Assembly: GCF_900240315.1 (NCBI RefSeq)
Contig: NZ_OEPZ01000002.1
Location: 62,001-126,000, forward strand
Source: Dorea phocaeensis
GTDB taxonomy: Bacteria > Bacillota > Clostridia > Lachnospirales > Lachnospiraceae
DNA length: 64,000 nucleotides
Reading direction: 5' to 3'
The first letter of the stretch is position 1. Every line of letters starts with the position of its first letter. The notes below the pieces were generated by a model. It ran no database searches. It was given only the letters and a program-made list of their open reading frames with translations, and was not told where the DNA came from. This document shows, one piece after another, positions 18,947-28,379 of the stretch. A program made the translations under genes and the position numbers.

Positions 18947-21900
18947 CTATTCGATGCTCTTTAAGGACTCTACCATATCAATCTTCTTCAGCTTAAAGTA
19001 CATGACTCCATTTACAATCAACGAAAATGCAATGGTAAACAACAAACTGTACAGATAACTCGGCGGATTGATATTTCTTCCAAACATTGCTGCATCTACC
19101 TCTACCGTCTGAATAATGAAAAGATGCAGAATCCTTCCAAGTCCAGCTCCTACCAGCGCACCGATGAAAGTCAGCAGAATATTCTCCCGGTATACATATG
19201 CACCAACTTCCTTATCATAAAAGCCCAAAACCTTCAGTGTCGCCAGTTCTCTCTGCCGCTCTGCTATATTAATATTGTTCAGATTATAGAGCACCACGAA
19301 GGCCAGCATTCCCGCTGAAATAATGAGCACCACAATCACCAGATTCAAGCTCTTTAACATCTCATTTAACTGCTTCTCAATCTCATGCATATAGCTGACA
19401 CTAAGTACCTCATCCCTTGCTAAGATATCCTCGCCCGCCTTCTCAAGCTCCTCTTTTGTACAGGAATCCTTTGCCGCGAACAACAGGCAGTTATACTCAG
19501 GGATTCTTCCATAGACCTTCTCATAGCATGCAGGCGTAAAGTAAATATAATGTCCCATATAGTTTTCACAGATGGCCGTTACCTTCACTTTGGGATTTCC
19601 TGCCGCCTCATCCTTAATCTCGATCTTTTGACCCGCTTCCACGTTAAGAAGCTTCGCCGTTTTTTCACTTAAAATTACGCCTTCGTCCGTCAATTCATAA
19701 GCTTTCTTCGTTCTCCGATCTCGGAAATTCACGTATTTCTCTACCTCTCCCGGATCCGCAAATACACACTGGTACGCATCTCGTTCTTTCTCACCATGCT
19801 TCAGTGTTACATTCATCATTGTTGCGTTCATAAAACGACTGACATCCGGGTCTTTGGAAAGGGACTTCTCCAGTTCGGCTTCTTCTGCTTCTGTCAAATC
19901 TTCTTCCGGGAAAATACTTCCGTCATAGGTCTGAATCTGTGCATACTGAAGGTCTGCAATCTCAAAAATGGAATCTCGAAGTCCAAATCCAACCAGCATC
20001 AGCGCCATACAGCCGCCAATTCCAAAAATCGTCATAAAGAACCGCTTTTTATATCGCATCAAGTTTCGTACTGTTGATTTCCAGATGAAGCTTAAATGTT
20101 TCCAGATAAATCCAACTCTCTCTAACAGCACCCTTTTCCCGTTCTTAGGCGCCGGCGGACGCATCAGCACTGCTGGCTGCGCTCCCATTTCCCGATAACA
20201 AGACAACATTGTCGCTCCTAACGTACACGCAATTGCCACAAAGGAGGCCGCCAACGCATATCCCACATGATACGGTACTAATATTTCCGGAATATGGTGA
20301 TACATAATTCCATAGGCATAGATAATGATATAAGGAAGAACCTTCTCTCCTACGAGAACACCGATCACACTTCCTCCTGCTGATGCCAGCAGAGCATAAC
20401 CCAAATACTTAGACGCAATCGTAAATTTCCCATATCCCAGTGCCTTCATGGTTCCGATCTGCGTTCTCTGTTCTTCCACCATACGAGTCATACTAGTCAA
20501 GCTTATCAGCGCTGCCACCAAAAAGAAGATCACCGGAAACACCTTTCCGATCGCCCGCATTCTGTCTGCATTCTCCCCATATCCTGCGAATTCCGGAAGG
20601 GAACTGCGATCGGTAAGATACCATTTAGGAAGTTCAATCTTCTGAACTTCCGCCTCTGAATCAGCAATCTTTTGTTCCCCTTCTGCAAGCTCTTCCTCTG
20701 CCTTTATGCGCCCTTCCTCCGCTTTTCTCTTCGCTTCCGAAAGCTCTTCCTGAGACGCCAAAAGCTCTGTCTCCCCAGATGCCAGTTCCTTTTCCTTACT
20801 TCCAAGCTCTGCATATCCCGCCTGAATCTGACTCTGGCCGGATTGAATCTGACTGTACGCCGTCGCAAGCTGAGCCTGCGATGCATCCAATGCCGCTTTC
20901 ACTCCTGCAAGCTGCGCCGACGCCGCGTCTAATTCCTGCTGCCCAGCTGTCACTTTTGTATTTAACGTGTTATATCCGTTCTGGGCTTCAGTAATCGCTC
21001 CCTCTAACGTACTTTCCTGCATCCGCAAGCCTTCCAGAAGCTTTTCTTCATCTGAAGTAAGAGTCCCGGAAGCTTCTTTTTCCTCCAGAGGCCTTATTGC
21101 TTCCTGTACACCGGACAACTGTCCCTGCAGCGTCTGAATCCGTCCCTCCAGCTCCGTCACCTGTGCTCTTGCCGCCTCCAAAAGCGGCTCCGTCTCCGCT
21201 TTCTTTTGCAAAAAAGCGGCCTCTGCCTGATCATACGCGGTCTTTCCATTACTCCATTCCAGTATACCCGCGTCATACTGCGCCTTTGCTTCTTTTATCT
21301 CCTGCTGCTTTGCCTCCAGCGTCGATCGGGCAGCGGTAATCTGACTCTTTCCGCTTTGAATCTCCGCTCCCGCCACTGCAATCTGGCTTTCCCCGCTTGC
21401 AATCTGCGCCTCGGCATCTGCAAGAGTTGTCTCTGCTTCTGTTCTTCCGGCCTCCAGTTCCTCCTTCGCCTCCGTGATGGCCTCATTGACTTCATCCACC
21501 AATTCCTGCCTGCGAATCTGTCCCCGCTCTTTCGTAATGGCTTCTACTTTCTCCATTACCTCCTCTACCCGCTCATCATAAGCATCGGTGTAAGCAGTCA
21601 GTTCTCTGGCTTCCTCTACTTGAAGATAGGCTTCTGTATAAACCTCTAGTACAAACGTACTATCCGGCACCACCAAAAAGCCATCTATGCTTCCAGTTCC
21701 AATCGTGGTACTGCCTCTGCCAAAAGAAATATAGCAGGGACTGTTCCCAAGTCCCACTACCGTTAACTCTTCCTCTTTCAGTGTATCAGACACCGGTGCA
21801 TCCGTTCCTGATTCCAGCTTAATGATATCCCCAATCTCATATCCCATTTCATCATCAGCCAGACACTCCCCCGCTTTCTTCGGAAGTCTTCCCTCACTGA

Positions 21901-22261
21901 CGGTCACCTGATTCATCTTCTCCTGCAAGGACATGACATGAAGAACCTGCTGATTCTCTCCTGTTGTGCTCAAAAAATCCGCACTATAAGCTCCCTCTGC
22001 CGCTGCAACGCCATTCACTTTCTGAAACGCCTTTAAGTCATCCTCTGTGATTCCATAAGTTGAAACTGTTTTCAGATCCATCAATTTTTCCTGATCATAA
22101 TAAGAATCACCCGTCAGACGCATGGAAGGCTCCGAGGCACGGATCCCTGAAAAGAACGCTACTCCCAGCGCCACAATAAATAAAATGGACAAAAATCGCC
22201 CCGGGCTTTTCCGTATTTCCATATAAAAATCTTTTCGTGTCGCTTTTGTTCCCATACGCAT
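18947..22261 (-). CDS. ABC exporter permease (FtsX) with giant coiled-coil insert
   Basis: Membrane permease of about 1104 residues. One N-terminal span (about 22-40), an extracytoplasmic MacB-like domain to about residue 225, then roughly 315 residues (about 230-545) of Ala/Glu/Gln-rich coiled coil with degenerate repeats such as SGQSQIQAGYAELGS and AEAQIASGESQIAVAG, then two FtsX blocks with eight or so spans (VEEQRTQIGTMKALGY; RQRELATLKVLGFYDKEVG). The coiled coil would project from the cell surface like a stalk. The ATG at 22261 overlaps the ATPase stop as TAATG, so the two subunits are coupled; a GTG at 22267 is in frame. Substrate unknown; similar permeases act on cell-wall hydrolases, peptides or lipids. 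Confidence 0.9.
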   Translation of the reverse strand: MRMGTKATRKDFYMEIRKSPGRFLSILFIVALGVAFFSGIRASEPSMRLTGDSYYDQEKLMDLKTVSTYGITEDDLKAFQKVNGVAAAEGAYSADFLSTTGENQQVLHVMSLQEKMNQVTVSEGRLPKKAGECLADDEMGYEIGDIIKLESGTDAPVSDTLKEEELTVVGLGNSPCYISFGRGSTTIGTGSIDGFLVVPDSTFVLEVYTEAYLQVEEARELTAYTDAYDERVEEVMEKVEAITKERGQIRRQELVDEVNEAITEAKEELEAGRTEAETTLADAEAQIASGESQIAVAGAEIQSGKSQITAARSTLEAKQQEIKEAKAQYDAGILEWSNGKTAYDQAEAAFLQKKAETEPLLEAARAQVTELEGRIQTLQGQLSGVQEAIRPLEEKEASGTLTSDEEKLLEGLRMQESTLEGAITEAQNGYNTLNTKVTAGQQELDAASAQLAGVKAALDASQAQLATAYSQIQSGQSQIQAGYAELGSKEKELASGETELLASQEELSEAKRKAEEGRIKAEEELAEGEQKIADSEAEVQKIELPKWYLTDRSSLPEFAGYGENADRMRAIGKVFPVIFFLVAALISLTSMTRMVEEQRTQIGTMKALGYGKFTIASKYLGYALLASAGGSVIGVLVGEKVLPYIIIYAYGIMYHHIPEILVPYHVGYALAASFVAIACTLGATMLSCYREMGAQPAVLMRPPAPKNGKRVLLERVGFIWKHLSFIWKSTVRNLMRYKKRFFMTIFGIGGCMALMLVGFGLRDSIFEIADLQYAQIQTYDGSIFPEEDLTEAEEAELEKSLSKDPDVSRFMNATMMNVTLKHGEKERDAYQCVFADPGEVEKYVNFRDRRTKKAYELTDEGVILSEKTAKLLNVEAGQKIEIKDEAAGNPKVKVTAICENYMGHYIYFTPACYEKVYGRIPEYNCLLFAAKDSCTKEELEKAGEDILARDEVLSVSYMHEIEKQLNEMLKSLNLVIVVLIISAGMLAFVVLYNLNNINIAERQRELATLKVLGFYDKEVGAYVYRENILLTFIGALVGAGLGRILHLFIIQTVEVDAAMFGRNINPPSYLYSLLFTIAFSLIVNGVMYFKLKKIDMVESLKSIE

Positions 22262-22965
22262 TACCACTCTATCGTCTCCACCGGTACCGGATGTTCATTT
22301 TCCACAATTTTGGAAACTTTTCCATTCTTAATCTTAATGACTCTGTCTGCCATTGGCGCAATTGCTGAGTTGTGAGTAATCAAAATTACCGTCATCCCCT
22401 TCTTCCTGCAGGTGTCCTGCAGAAGCTTCAAGATGGATTTCCCTGTATTGTAATCCAGCGCTCCCGTCGGCTCGTCACACAAAAGAAGCTTCGGATTCTT
22501 AGCCAGCGCTCTGGCAATAGAGACTCTCTGCTGTTCCCCTCCGGACAGCTGTGCCGGAAAGTTATAGAGGCGATCTCCAAGACCTACTTCTTCCAGCACT
22601 TCTCTTGCATCCATCGGATCTTTGCAGATTTGAAGAGCCAATTCCACATTCTCAAGCGCCGTCAAATTCGGAATCAGATTATAGAACTGAAACACAAATC
22701 CGATATCATCCCGCCGATATCCGGTCAGCTTTTTCTGGGAATATCCGGCAATATCAGCTCCATCCACCAGAACTTTCCCTTCCGTAGCAGTATCCATTCC
22801 TCCAAGAATATTCAGCACGGTAGTTTTCCCTGCGCCACTGGGACCTACCACCACTGCAAATTCTCCTTTTTTTATAGAAAAATCGATGCCGTCCGCCGCC
22901 ATAATCTCGACTTCTCCCATCTGATAACGCTTCTTCACATTTTCCAATTTTACAAAATCTTTCAT
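22261..22965 (-). CDS. ABC exporter ATPase
   Basis: ATP-binding subunit of about 234 residues with Walker [11 protein letters not shown]-loop [11 protein letters not shown], signature LSGGEQQR and Walker [12 protein letters not shown], belonging to the MacB/LolD group. It partners with the coiled-coil permease whose start overlaps its stop. The ATG at 22965 is preceded by GGAGGGGAG; the frame extends further to 22983 without a second ribosome site. Confidence 0.94.
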   Translation of the reverse strand: MKDFVKLENVKKRYQMGEVEIMAADGIDFSIKKGEFAVVVGPSGAGKTTVLNILGGMDTATEGKVLVDGADIAGYSQKKLTGYRRDDIGFVFQFYNLIPNLTALENVELALQICKDPMDAREVLEEVGLGDRLYNFPAQLSGGEQQRVSIARALAKNPKLLLCDEPTGALDYNTGKSILKLLQDTCRKKGMTVILITHNSAIAPMADRVIKIKNGKVSKIVENEHPVPVETIEW

Positions 22966-23090
22966 GACTCCCCTCCGAACCAAAAAACCTTTCTTGTATC
23001 TTTTTATTATACCACGTATAATAAAGAAAAAGGGATAGACAAATTATAAAACTATTATAAAAATCATTTTTGGAACAAGGAGGAACTCTT

Positions 23091-23591
23091 ATGTTTGTAA
23101 CAAGAATCATTGCAGTGGAAACAGACGAACAAATTAGAGAAACTGCCGCTCTGGCCTCTCAGATCTGGCGCCAGCACTTCACCCCCATCATCGGTAAAGA
23201 CCAGGTGGAATACATGCTTACAAAATTCCAGTCCTATTCTGCTATCAAAGCACAGATCGAGCAAGACGGCTATGAATATTTCCAGTGTCTGGCAAACGGT
23301 GTACTTGCTGGGTATGCCGGCATTCACGAAAAGGACCACGCCCTGTTCTTAAGTAAACTATACATCTATGAACAATTCCGCGGATACCATCTTGCAACAG
23401 AAGCATTGAAATTCCTCGTTGCTCTTTGCAAGACCCGTGGTCTTAACTGCATCTGGCTGACCTGCAATAAACACAATGATACTACACTTGCAATCTATGA
23501 TCATCTGGGCTTTCGAATCGTAGATGAACAGGTTGCAGATATCGGAAATGGATTCGTTATGGATGATTATATCCTGATGTATGAAATTTAG
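23091..23591 (+). CDS. GNAT-family N-acetyltransferase
   Basis: 166-residue acetyl-CoA-dependent acyltransferase. The GNAT core is visible as LFLSKLYIYEQFRGYHLATE (beta-4 and motif A with the R/Q-x-x-G-x acetyl-CoA loop), LTCNKHNDTTLAIYDHLGF (motif B) and a C-terminal strand. Such enzymes modify amines of small molecules, peptides or proteins; the target is not evident. The start is the ATG at 23091 right after AAGGAGGAACTCTT. Single plus-strand gene between minus-strand genes, ended by a strong terminator. Confidence 0.9.
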   Translation: MFVTRIIAVETDEQIRETAALASQIWRQHFTPIIGKDQVEYMLTKFQSYSAIKAQIEQDGYEYFQCLANGVLAGYAGIHEKDHALFLSKLYIYEQFRGYHLATEALKFLVALCKTRGLNCIWLTCNKHNDTTLAIYDHLGFRIVDEQVADIGNGFVMDDYILMYEI

Positions 23592-23615
23592 ATCTATAAC
23601 AGGAAAGTGAACAGC

Positions 23616-23658
23616 AAAAAACCAGTGAATGAGCACAAATGCTCATTCACTGGTTTTT
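23616..23658. terminator. Bidirectional terminator
   Basis: Perfect 17-bp stem AAACCAGTGAATGAGCA / TGCTCATTCACTGGTTT with a CAAA loop and T runs on both strands, between the converging acetyltransferase and PurF-like genes. Confidence 0.92.
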
Positions 23659-23688
23659 TAGTCATTACAAGACTCAATGCCTTCGTGG

Positions 23689-25101
23689 CTATTCTTTTCC
23701 ATTAAAGCAATACGTACATATTTTACAAGGCTCCAATCCAATGGAAGCGATCAGATCATCCAATCTATGATAACGAAGTGTCGTAAAGTTCTGACGTTTT
23801 CTGATCTCTTCTACCATCTGCTCATATTTGCAGCTGCACGGATCCGCATACTCTTCCAGCACTTCCCTGGAGCATTCTCCGCCTTCCAGTTCCCGGATCA
23901 CCTGTCTGGTGATCAGATCCATCTCCGATTTAGACCGTGAGAAGTTCAAATATTTACAACCGAACAGCAGCGGCGGACATGCCGGTCTTACGTGCACTTC
24001 CTTGGCCCCGCTCTGATACAGGAACTCTGTCGTCTCTCGAAGCTGTGTTCCGCGAACGATAGAATCGTCGATCAAAAGCAGCTTCTTATTCTCAATCAAC
24101 GCTTTTACCGGGATCAACTTCATTTTAGCAATCAGATTTCTCTGACTCTGATTGGTTGGCATAAAGGATCTTGGCCAGGTTGGCGTATACTTGATAAACG
24201 GTCTTGCATACGGGATTCCCGCCTCATTAGAGTAGCCGATCGCATGGGCAATTCCTGAATCCGGCACTCCTGCTACGATATCCGGCTGCACGCTGTCACC
24301 ATCCCGTTTCGCCAGCATACTTCCGCATTTATACCGCATCTCTTCTACATTAAGTCCTTCATATGCAGAGGTCGGATACCCATAGTATACCCATAAAAAG
24401 GAACAGATCTTCATCTCTTCTCTTGGTTCACTGACTGTTTCCACTTTTTCCGGAGTGATAAAGGCGATCTCTGCCGGTCCCAACTCTTTATAATCCTGGT
24501 ATCCAAGATTAATATAGGCAAAGCTTTCAAAGGATACACAATAAGCATCTTCCTTACAGCCGATGACTACCGGTGTCCTTCCATATCGGTCTCTTGCTGC
24601 ATAAAGACCTTCTTCCGTCATCAACAGAATGGACATGGATCCATCTACGCTCTCCTGTACATATCGGATTCCTTCTACAATAGAACTCTTTTTACAAATC
24701 AAAGATGCCACCAGCTCCGTCGCATTGATCTGCCCAGTGCTCATCTCTTGGAAATGAGAGTGTCCATCCCGGTAAATCTGTTCCAAAAGCTCTTCAGTAT
24801 TGTTGATCTTTCCAACTGTCGTAATGGCAAAGCTTCCCAAATGCGACTGAATCAAAAGCGGCTGTGGTTCAAAGTCTGAGATACAGCCGATTCCGAGATT
24901 TCCATGCATCTCCCCTACATCCCTGTCAAACTTGGTTCTAAACGGTGAATTCTCGATATTATGAATTGCACGGTTAAATCCTTCCTCGCCATAAGTTGCC
25001 ATTCCTCCACGTCTGGTTCCCAGATGAGAGTGATAATCGACTCCGTAAAACAGCTCCAGTACACAATCATTTTTTGATGCTACTCCAAAAAAACCACCCA
25101 T
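23689..25101 (-). CDS. PurF-like protein with degenerate glutaminase domain
   Basis: 470-residue homologue of amidophosphoribosyltransferase, which makes phosphoribosylamine from PRPP and glutamine. The phosphoribosyltransferase half is well kept: VPDSGIAHAIGY, the PRPP loop LLIDDSIVRGTQ (343-353) and KEVHVRPACPPL. The glutaminase half is not: the protein begins MGGFFG where PurF has the Cys2 nucleophile, the IGHxRYST motif reads IGCISD (71-76), HNGN is replaced by GKIN, and the aspartate loop by TGQINATE. C-terminal cysteines (CSC, CKICTYC) recall the Fe-S ligands of Bacillus-type PurF. Start is firm (AAGGAGAATCATA before ATG). It should not use glutamine; ammonia-dependent synthesis or another PRPP-dependent role is possible. 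No pur genes are adjacent. Confidence 0.88.
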   Translation of the reverse strand: MGGFFGVASKNDCVLELFYGVDYHSHLGTRRGGMATYGEEGFNRAIHNIENSPFRTKFDRDVGEMHGNLGIGCISDFEPQPLLIQSHLGSFAITTVGKINNTEELLEQIYRDGHSHFQEMSTGQINATELVASLICKKSSIVEGIRYVQESVDGSMSILLMTEEGLYAARDRYGRTPVVIGCKEDAYCVSFESFAYINLGYQDYKELGPAEIAFITPEKVETVSEPREEMKICSFLWVYYGYPTSAYEGLNVEEMRYKCGSMLAKRDGDSVQPDIVAGVPDSGIAHAIGYSNEAGIPYARPFIKYTPTWPRSFMPTNQSQRNLIAKMKLIPVKALIENKKLLLIDDSIVRGTQLRETTEFLYQSGAKEVHVRPACPPLLFGCKYLNFSRSKSEMDLITRQVIRELEGGECSREVLEEYADPCSCKYEQMVEEIRKRQNFTTLRYHRLDDLIASIGLEPCKICTYCFNGKE

Positions 25102-25280
25102 TATGATTCTCCTTTTCTTTGCTCCTGTTTTTTGCTTTTGTTTTATTAATTTTAATTATCTTTCTCTGCGATATATATATACCACTAATAAATTGTACCA
25201 CACGACCGGTCTCATGTCTAATTCTTTTCACACCGTATCTCATAAAATACAATACATATTTCTCCCGGTGCTAAAATCCG

Positions 25281-26849
25281 CTAAAACATCTCCCGACACA
25301 ATTTCTCCATCTGCTCCTGCACCATAACGCCGTCCCGGTCATCTGTCATGGTAACGATTACATCCCCAGTCTGAAGTTTTGTTCTGCCCCTTGGAATCAA
25401 TTCCTCCGATCCTCTTTGAATTACTACTAACAGGCAATTATCCGGCCATTCAATTTCGCTGATCCGCTGTTCTTCCACCCGTGATCCTTGATGCACGACA
25501 TAATTCGTCAGAATCTTTTCTCCCTTTCCTTCCGGTTCCACTTCTCCTTGACGCCCCAAAATCCGTTCCAGAAGACTTTCGTAGATTGGCTTGGATTTCA
25601 AAAGGGTTGCCACTACATACGCGACAATCGATACAATAGCCAGCGATAACATCTGACTCAATGATCCTGTCATTTCAAAAATCAGAATAATCCCAGTCAG
25701 TGGAGCGCGTACAATGGCCGAGAAATATCCTGCCATGGCAAGCAGCACAAAGTTATTGACATATCCTGGATCCAGCCCAAAGAACTGAACTCCCGCCGTC
25801 GCAAATGCTCCGCCAATGAATCCGCCAATAACCAAAAGTGGGAAGAAAATCCCGCCCGGCGCACCGGAGCCAAAGCTCACCGCTGAGAAAAGAAAACGTC
25901 CGATTAAGATAAAGATGACGGTAGACAATAACATTTCCGTATGGGTAAGCTCCTCAATCAGCGCATGACCACTTCCCAAAAGCTTTGGAACTGTAAGTCC
26001 TAAAACCCCGGCACACCCAAAAGGAATCATCATCTTTACCACCATAGGTACTTTCTCCATCTTCCGATAAACACTCTGCGCCTTCAATGTAAACCAGTTG
26101 TAAAAAGCTCCTGTAATTCCAAGCACCACACCAAGCAGAAGAATCATCCAGTAGTATTCCTGAGGAAGAGCCTTAAGAATATCAAATTGGAATACCGAAT
26201 CCACGCCAAGCACTGTCGAACTTAAGAAATCCGCCGTCAAAGACGACGCCATCACCGATACCAGCACCGACACGGAAAAATTCTTATGCACTTCTTCCAG
26301 GGAAAACATAACTCCCGCAAGCGGCGCATGAAAGGCCGCCGACAGCCCGGCGCTGGCCCCGCAAGTCAACAGGAACCTCTCTTCTGTCTTTCCTCTGTCA
26401 AGTCCCTGAGATACCGCTTTTCCGGCCATTGCCCCAAGCTGAATAGAGGGGCCTTCCCTTCCCAGTGCAAGACCTCCCAACAGGCACAGAAAACCACCAA
26501 AGAATTTGGCCGGAATCACCCGCTGCCACCTCTGATTCAGTTTCCCTACCATCTCTCCTTCCAGCTGAGGAATCCCACTTCCCGATATCATCGGCTCATA
26601 CCTCACCAGACGGCTTACTATCCACGCCATTACAAAAAGGACCGCAAACCATCCTGCGATCCTTAGTGGGTCCCGTCCGATAAAATCAAGAATCTGATTC
26701 AGCCCTTTGGATGCCCCCTCCAGACACAACCGATAGAGAAGCACCAGCAGACCGCCGATGCCTCCTACCAGGATTCCTTCTCCTATTAATATTACCTGAA
26801 ACCTCTGTGCACGCTTAATGGTGCTGGATGTATCCTTCTTCACATCCAT
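25281..26849 (-). CDS. ClC-family chloride/proton antiporter with TrkA-C domain
   Basis: About 522 residues with ten or more membrane helices carrying the ClC selectivity motifs GSGIPQLEG, GREGPSIQLG (the glutamate is the external gating residue found in Cl-/H+ exchangers) and GSGAPGGIFFPLL. A C-terminal TrkA-C/RCK-type domain (about 445-520, RGRTKLQTGDVIVTM) suggests ligand control. Start is ATG 26849 after GGAGG; the frame extends upstream into galT without a ribosome site. It lies 13 bp after galT and should be cotranscribed with the galactose genes, an unusual partner. Confidence 0.93.
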   Translation of the reverse strand: MDVKKDTSSTIKRAQRFQVILIGEGILVGGIGGLLVLLYRLCLEGASKGLNQILDFIGRDPLRIAGWFAVLFVMAWIVSRLVRYEPMISGSGIPQLEGEMVGKLNQRWQRVIPAKFFGGFLCLLGGLALGREGPSIQLGAMAGKAVSQGLDRGKTEERFLLTCGASAGLSAAFHAPLAGVMFSLEEVHKNFSVSVLVSVMASSLTADFLSSTVLGVDSVFQFDILKALPQEYYWMILLLGVVLGITGAFYNWFTLKAQSVYRKMEKVPMVVKMMIPFGCAGVLGLTVPKLLGSGHALIEELTHTEMLLSTVIFILIGRFLFSAVSFGSGAPGGIFFPLLVIGGFIGGAFATAGVQFFGLDPGYVNNFVLLAMAGYFSAIVRAPLTGIILIFEMTGSLSQMLSLAIVSIVAYVVATLLKSKPIYESLLERILGRQGEVEPEGKGEKILTNYVVHQGSRVEEQRISEIEWPDNCLLVVIQRGSEELIPRGRTKLQTGDVIVTMTDDRDGVMVQEQMEKLCREMF

Positions 26850-26862
26850 TCCTCCACATCTC

Positions 26863-28353
26863 CTATAATATGCCGATAAAACGCAAGAACGCTTCTCTGC
26901 CTTCCGGTGTACATTTATATACGCCGGCGTCTTCCAGCACATGAGTAAATGTAATGCCGACTTCTTCTTTCAAGATATCCATTACATTCTCTTCTGTTAT
27001 CTTATCATATTTTGGAAGGAATTTCTCTACCCATTCTGCATGCTTTTCAATTTTCTCATTGCTTCTGATTTCTTTGCCATTTACCAGATAATCCGAAAGA
27101 ATCTCCAGCTCTTCTTTCAGACGCGCCGGAAGTACTGCCAGTCCCATTACCTCAATCAAACCAATATTTTCTTTCTTGATATTGTGATACTCTGCATGCG
27201 GATGATATACGCCAAGCGGATGCTCATCCGTTGTAATGTTATTCCGAAGTGTCAGATCCAGTTCGAATACGTCTCCCACTTTTCTGGCAATTGGTGTAAT
27301 CGTATTGTGCGGTTCTCCATCTGTCTCTGCATAGATAAATGCAGCCTCATCCGTATAACCTCTCCATGCCCCCAGCACATGATCTGCCAGGTCGATTAGT
27401 CTCTTCTCGTCTTTACTTCTGATACGAAGCACAGATAACGGCCATTTCACGATACCGGCTTCCACATCCTCATATCCCGGAATTACCACTTCCTTTTCGA
27501 TCGGAGCCTTTGCCATCGCAAATGTATAATGTCCTCCCTGGAAATGGTCATGGCTTAAAATGGAGCCTCCAACGATCGGAAGATCGGCATTAGAGCCAAG
27601 GAAATAATGTGGGAACAGCTTGATAAAGTCAAATAATTTTGCAAATGTAGCACGTTCTATCTTCATCGGCTCATGTTTTCCGTTAAATACGATACAGTGC
27701 TCATTATAGTACACATATGGAGAATACTGGAATCCCCAGCAGCTTTCATTCACTGTAATCGGAATAATCCGGTGATTCTCTCTTGCCGGATGGTTCAGTC
27801 TTCCTGCATATCCTTCATTCTCCACACACAGAAGACACTTTGGATAACTGCTTGCCTTGGCATTCTTTGCCGCTGCAATGGCCTTCGGATCCTTCTCCGG
27901 CTTAGACAGATTAATCGTAATATCGATCTCGCCGTATGGAGAGTCTACCTTCCACTTCATATCCTTCTTCACACGATAACGGCGAATATAGTCACTGTCC
28001 TGGCTCAGTTTATAATAATAGCTGGTTGCCTCTTCCGGGGAAACCTCATACTTCTTTGCAAACGTTTCCTGTACCTGTGCCGGTCTTGGAACCAGACAAT
28101 TCATAAGCTTTGTATCAAACAGATCACGGTATCCGATACTGTCCTCAATAATACCGCGGCTTGCAGCTTCATCTAACAGGTTCTTCAGCACATCTTCCAG
28201 TTCGATCTCTTCCTCAGAAATTTCTACATCCTCATAATCGTCTTCATGGAAGAGTTCCAGCAGAAGATTGGTGGTATAGATTCTCTCACACTCTGGTGTC
28301 AGACCCGTGCGAATTCCGTACTCTACCAGCTTTTTAATATTTTCACTTAACAT
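26863..28353 (-). CDS. galT: UDP-glucose-hexose-1-phosphate uridylyltransferase, type 2
   Basis: Leloir-pathway enzyme exchanging UMP between UDP-glucose and galactose-1-phosphate. The 496-residue length and N-terminal helical domain identify the Firmicutes GalT type 2 rather than the 340-residue E. coli type. Recognisable blocks are YPKCLLCVENEGYAGR, the region SHDHFQGGHYTFAM with the histidine motif around the active site, and HPLGVYHPHAEYHNIKKENIG. It follows galK by 26 bp and has AAGGAGAAGAG before its ATG. Confidence 0.95.
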   Translation of the reverse strand: MLSENIKKLVEYGIRTGLTPECERIYTTNLLLELFHEDDYEDVEISEEEIELEDVLKNLLDEAASRGIIEDSIGYRDLFDTKLMNCLVPRPAQVQETFAKKYEVSPEEATSYYYKLSQDSDYIRRYRVKKDMKWKVDSPYGEIDITINLSKPEKDPKAIAAAKNAKASSYPKCLLCVENEGYAGRLNHPARENHRIIPITVNESCWGFQYSPYVYYNEHCIVFNGKHEPMKIERATFAKLFDFIKLFPHYFLGSNADLPIVGGSILSHDHFQGGHYTFAMAKAPIEKEVVIPGYEDVEAGIVKWPLSVLRIRSKDEKRLIDLADHVLGAWRGYTDEAAFIYAETDGEPHNTITPIARKVGDVFELDLTLRNNITTDEHPLGVYHPHAEYHNIKKENIGLIEVMGLAVLPARLKEELEILSDYLVNGKEIRSNEKIEKHAEWVEKFLPKYDKITEENVMDILKEEVGITFTHVLEDAGVYKCTPEGREAFLRFIGIL

Positions 28354-28379
28354 CGTCTCTTCTCCTTTCTTCTCTTCGT

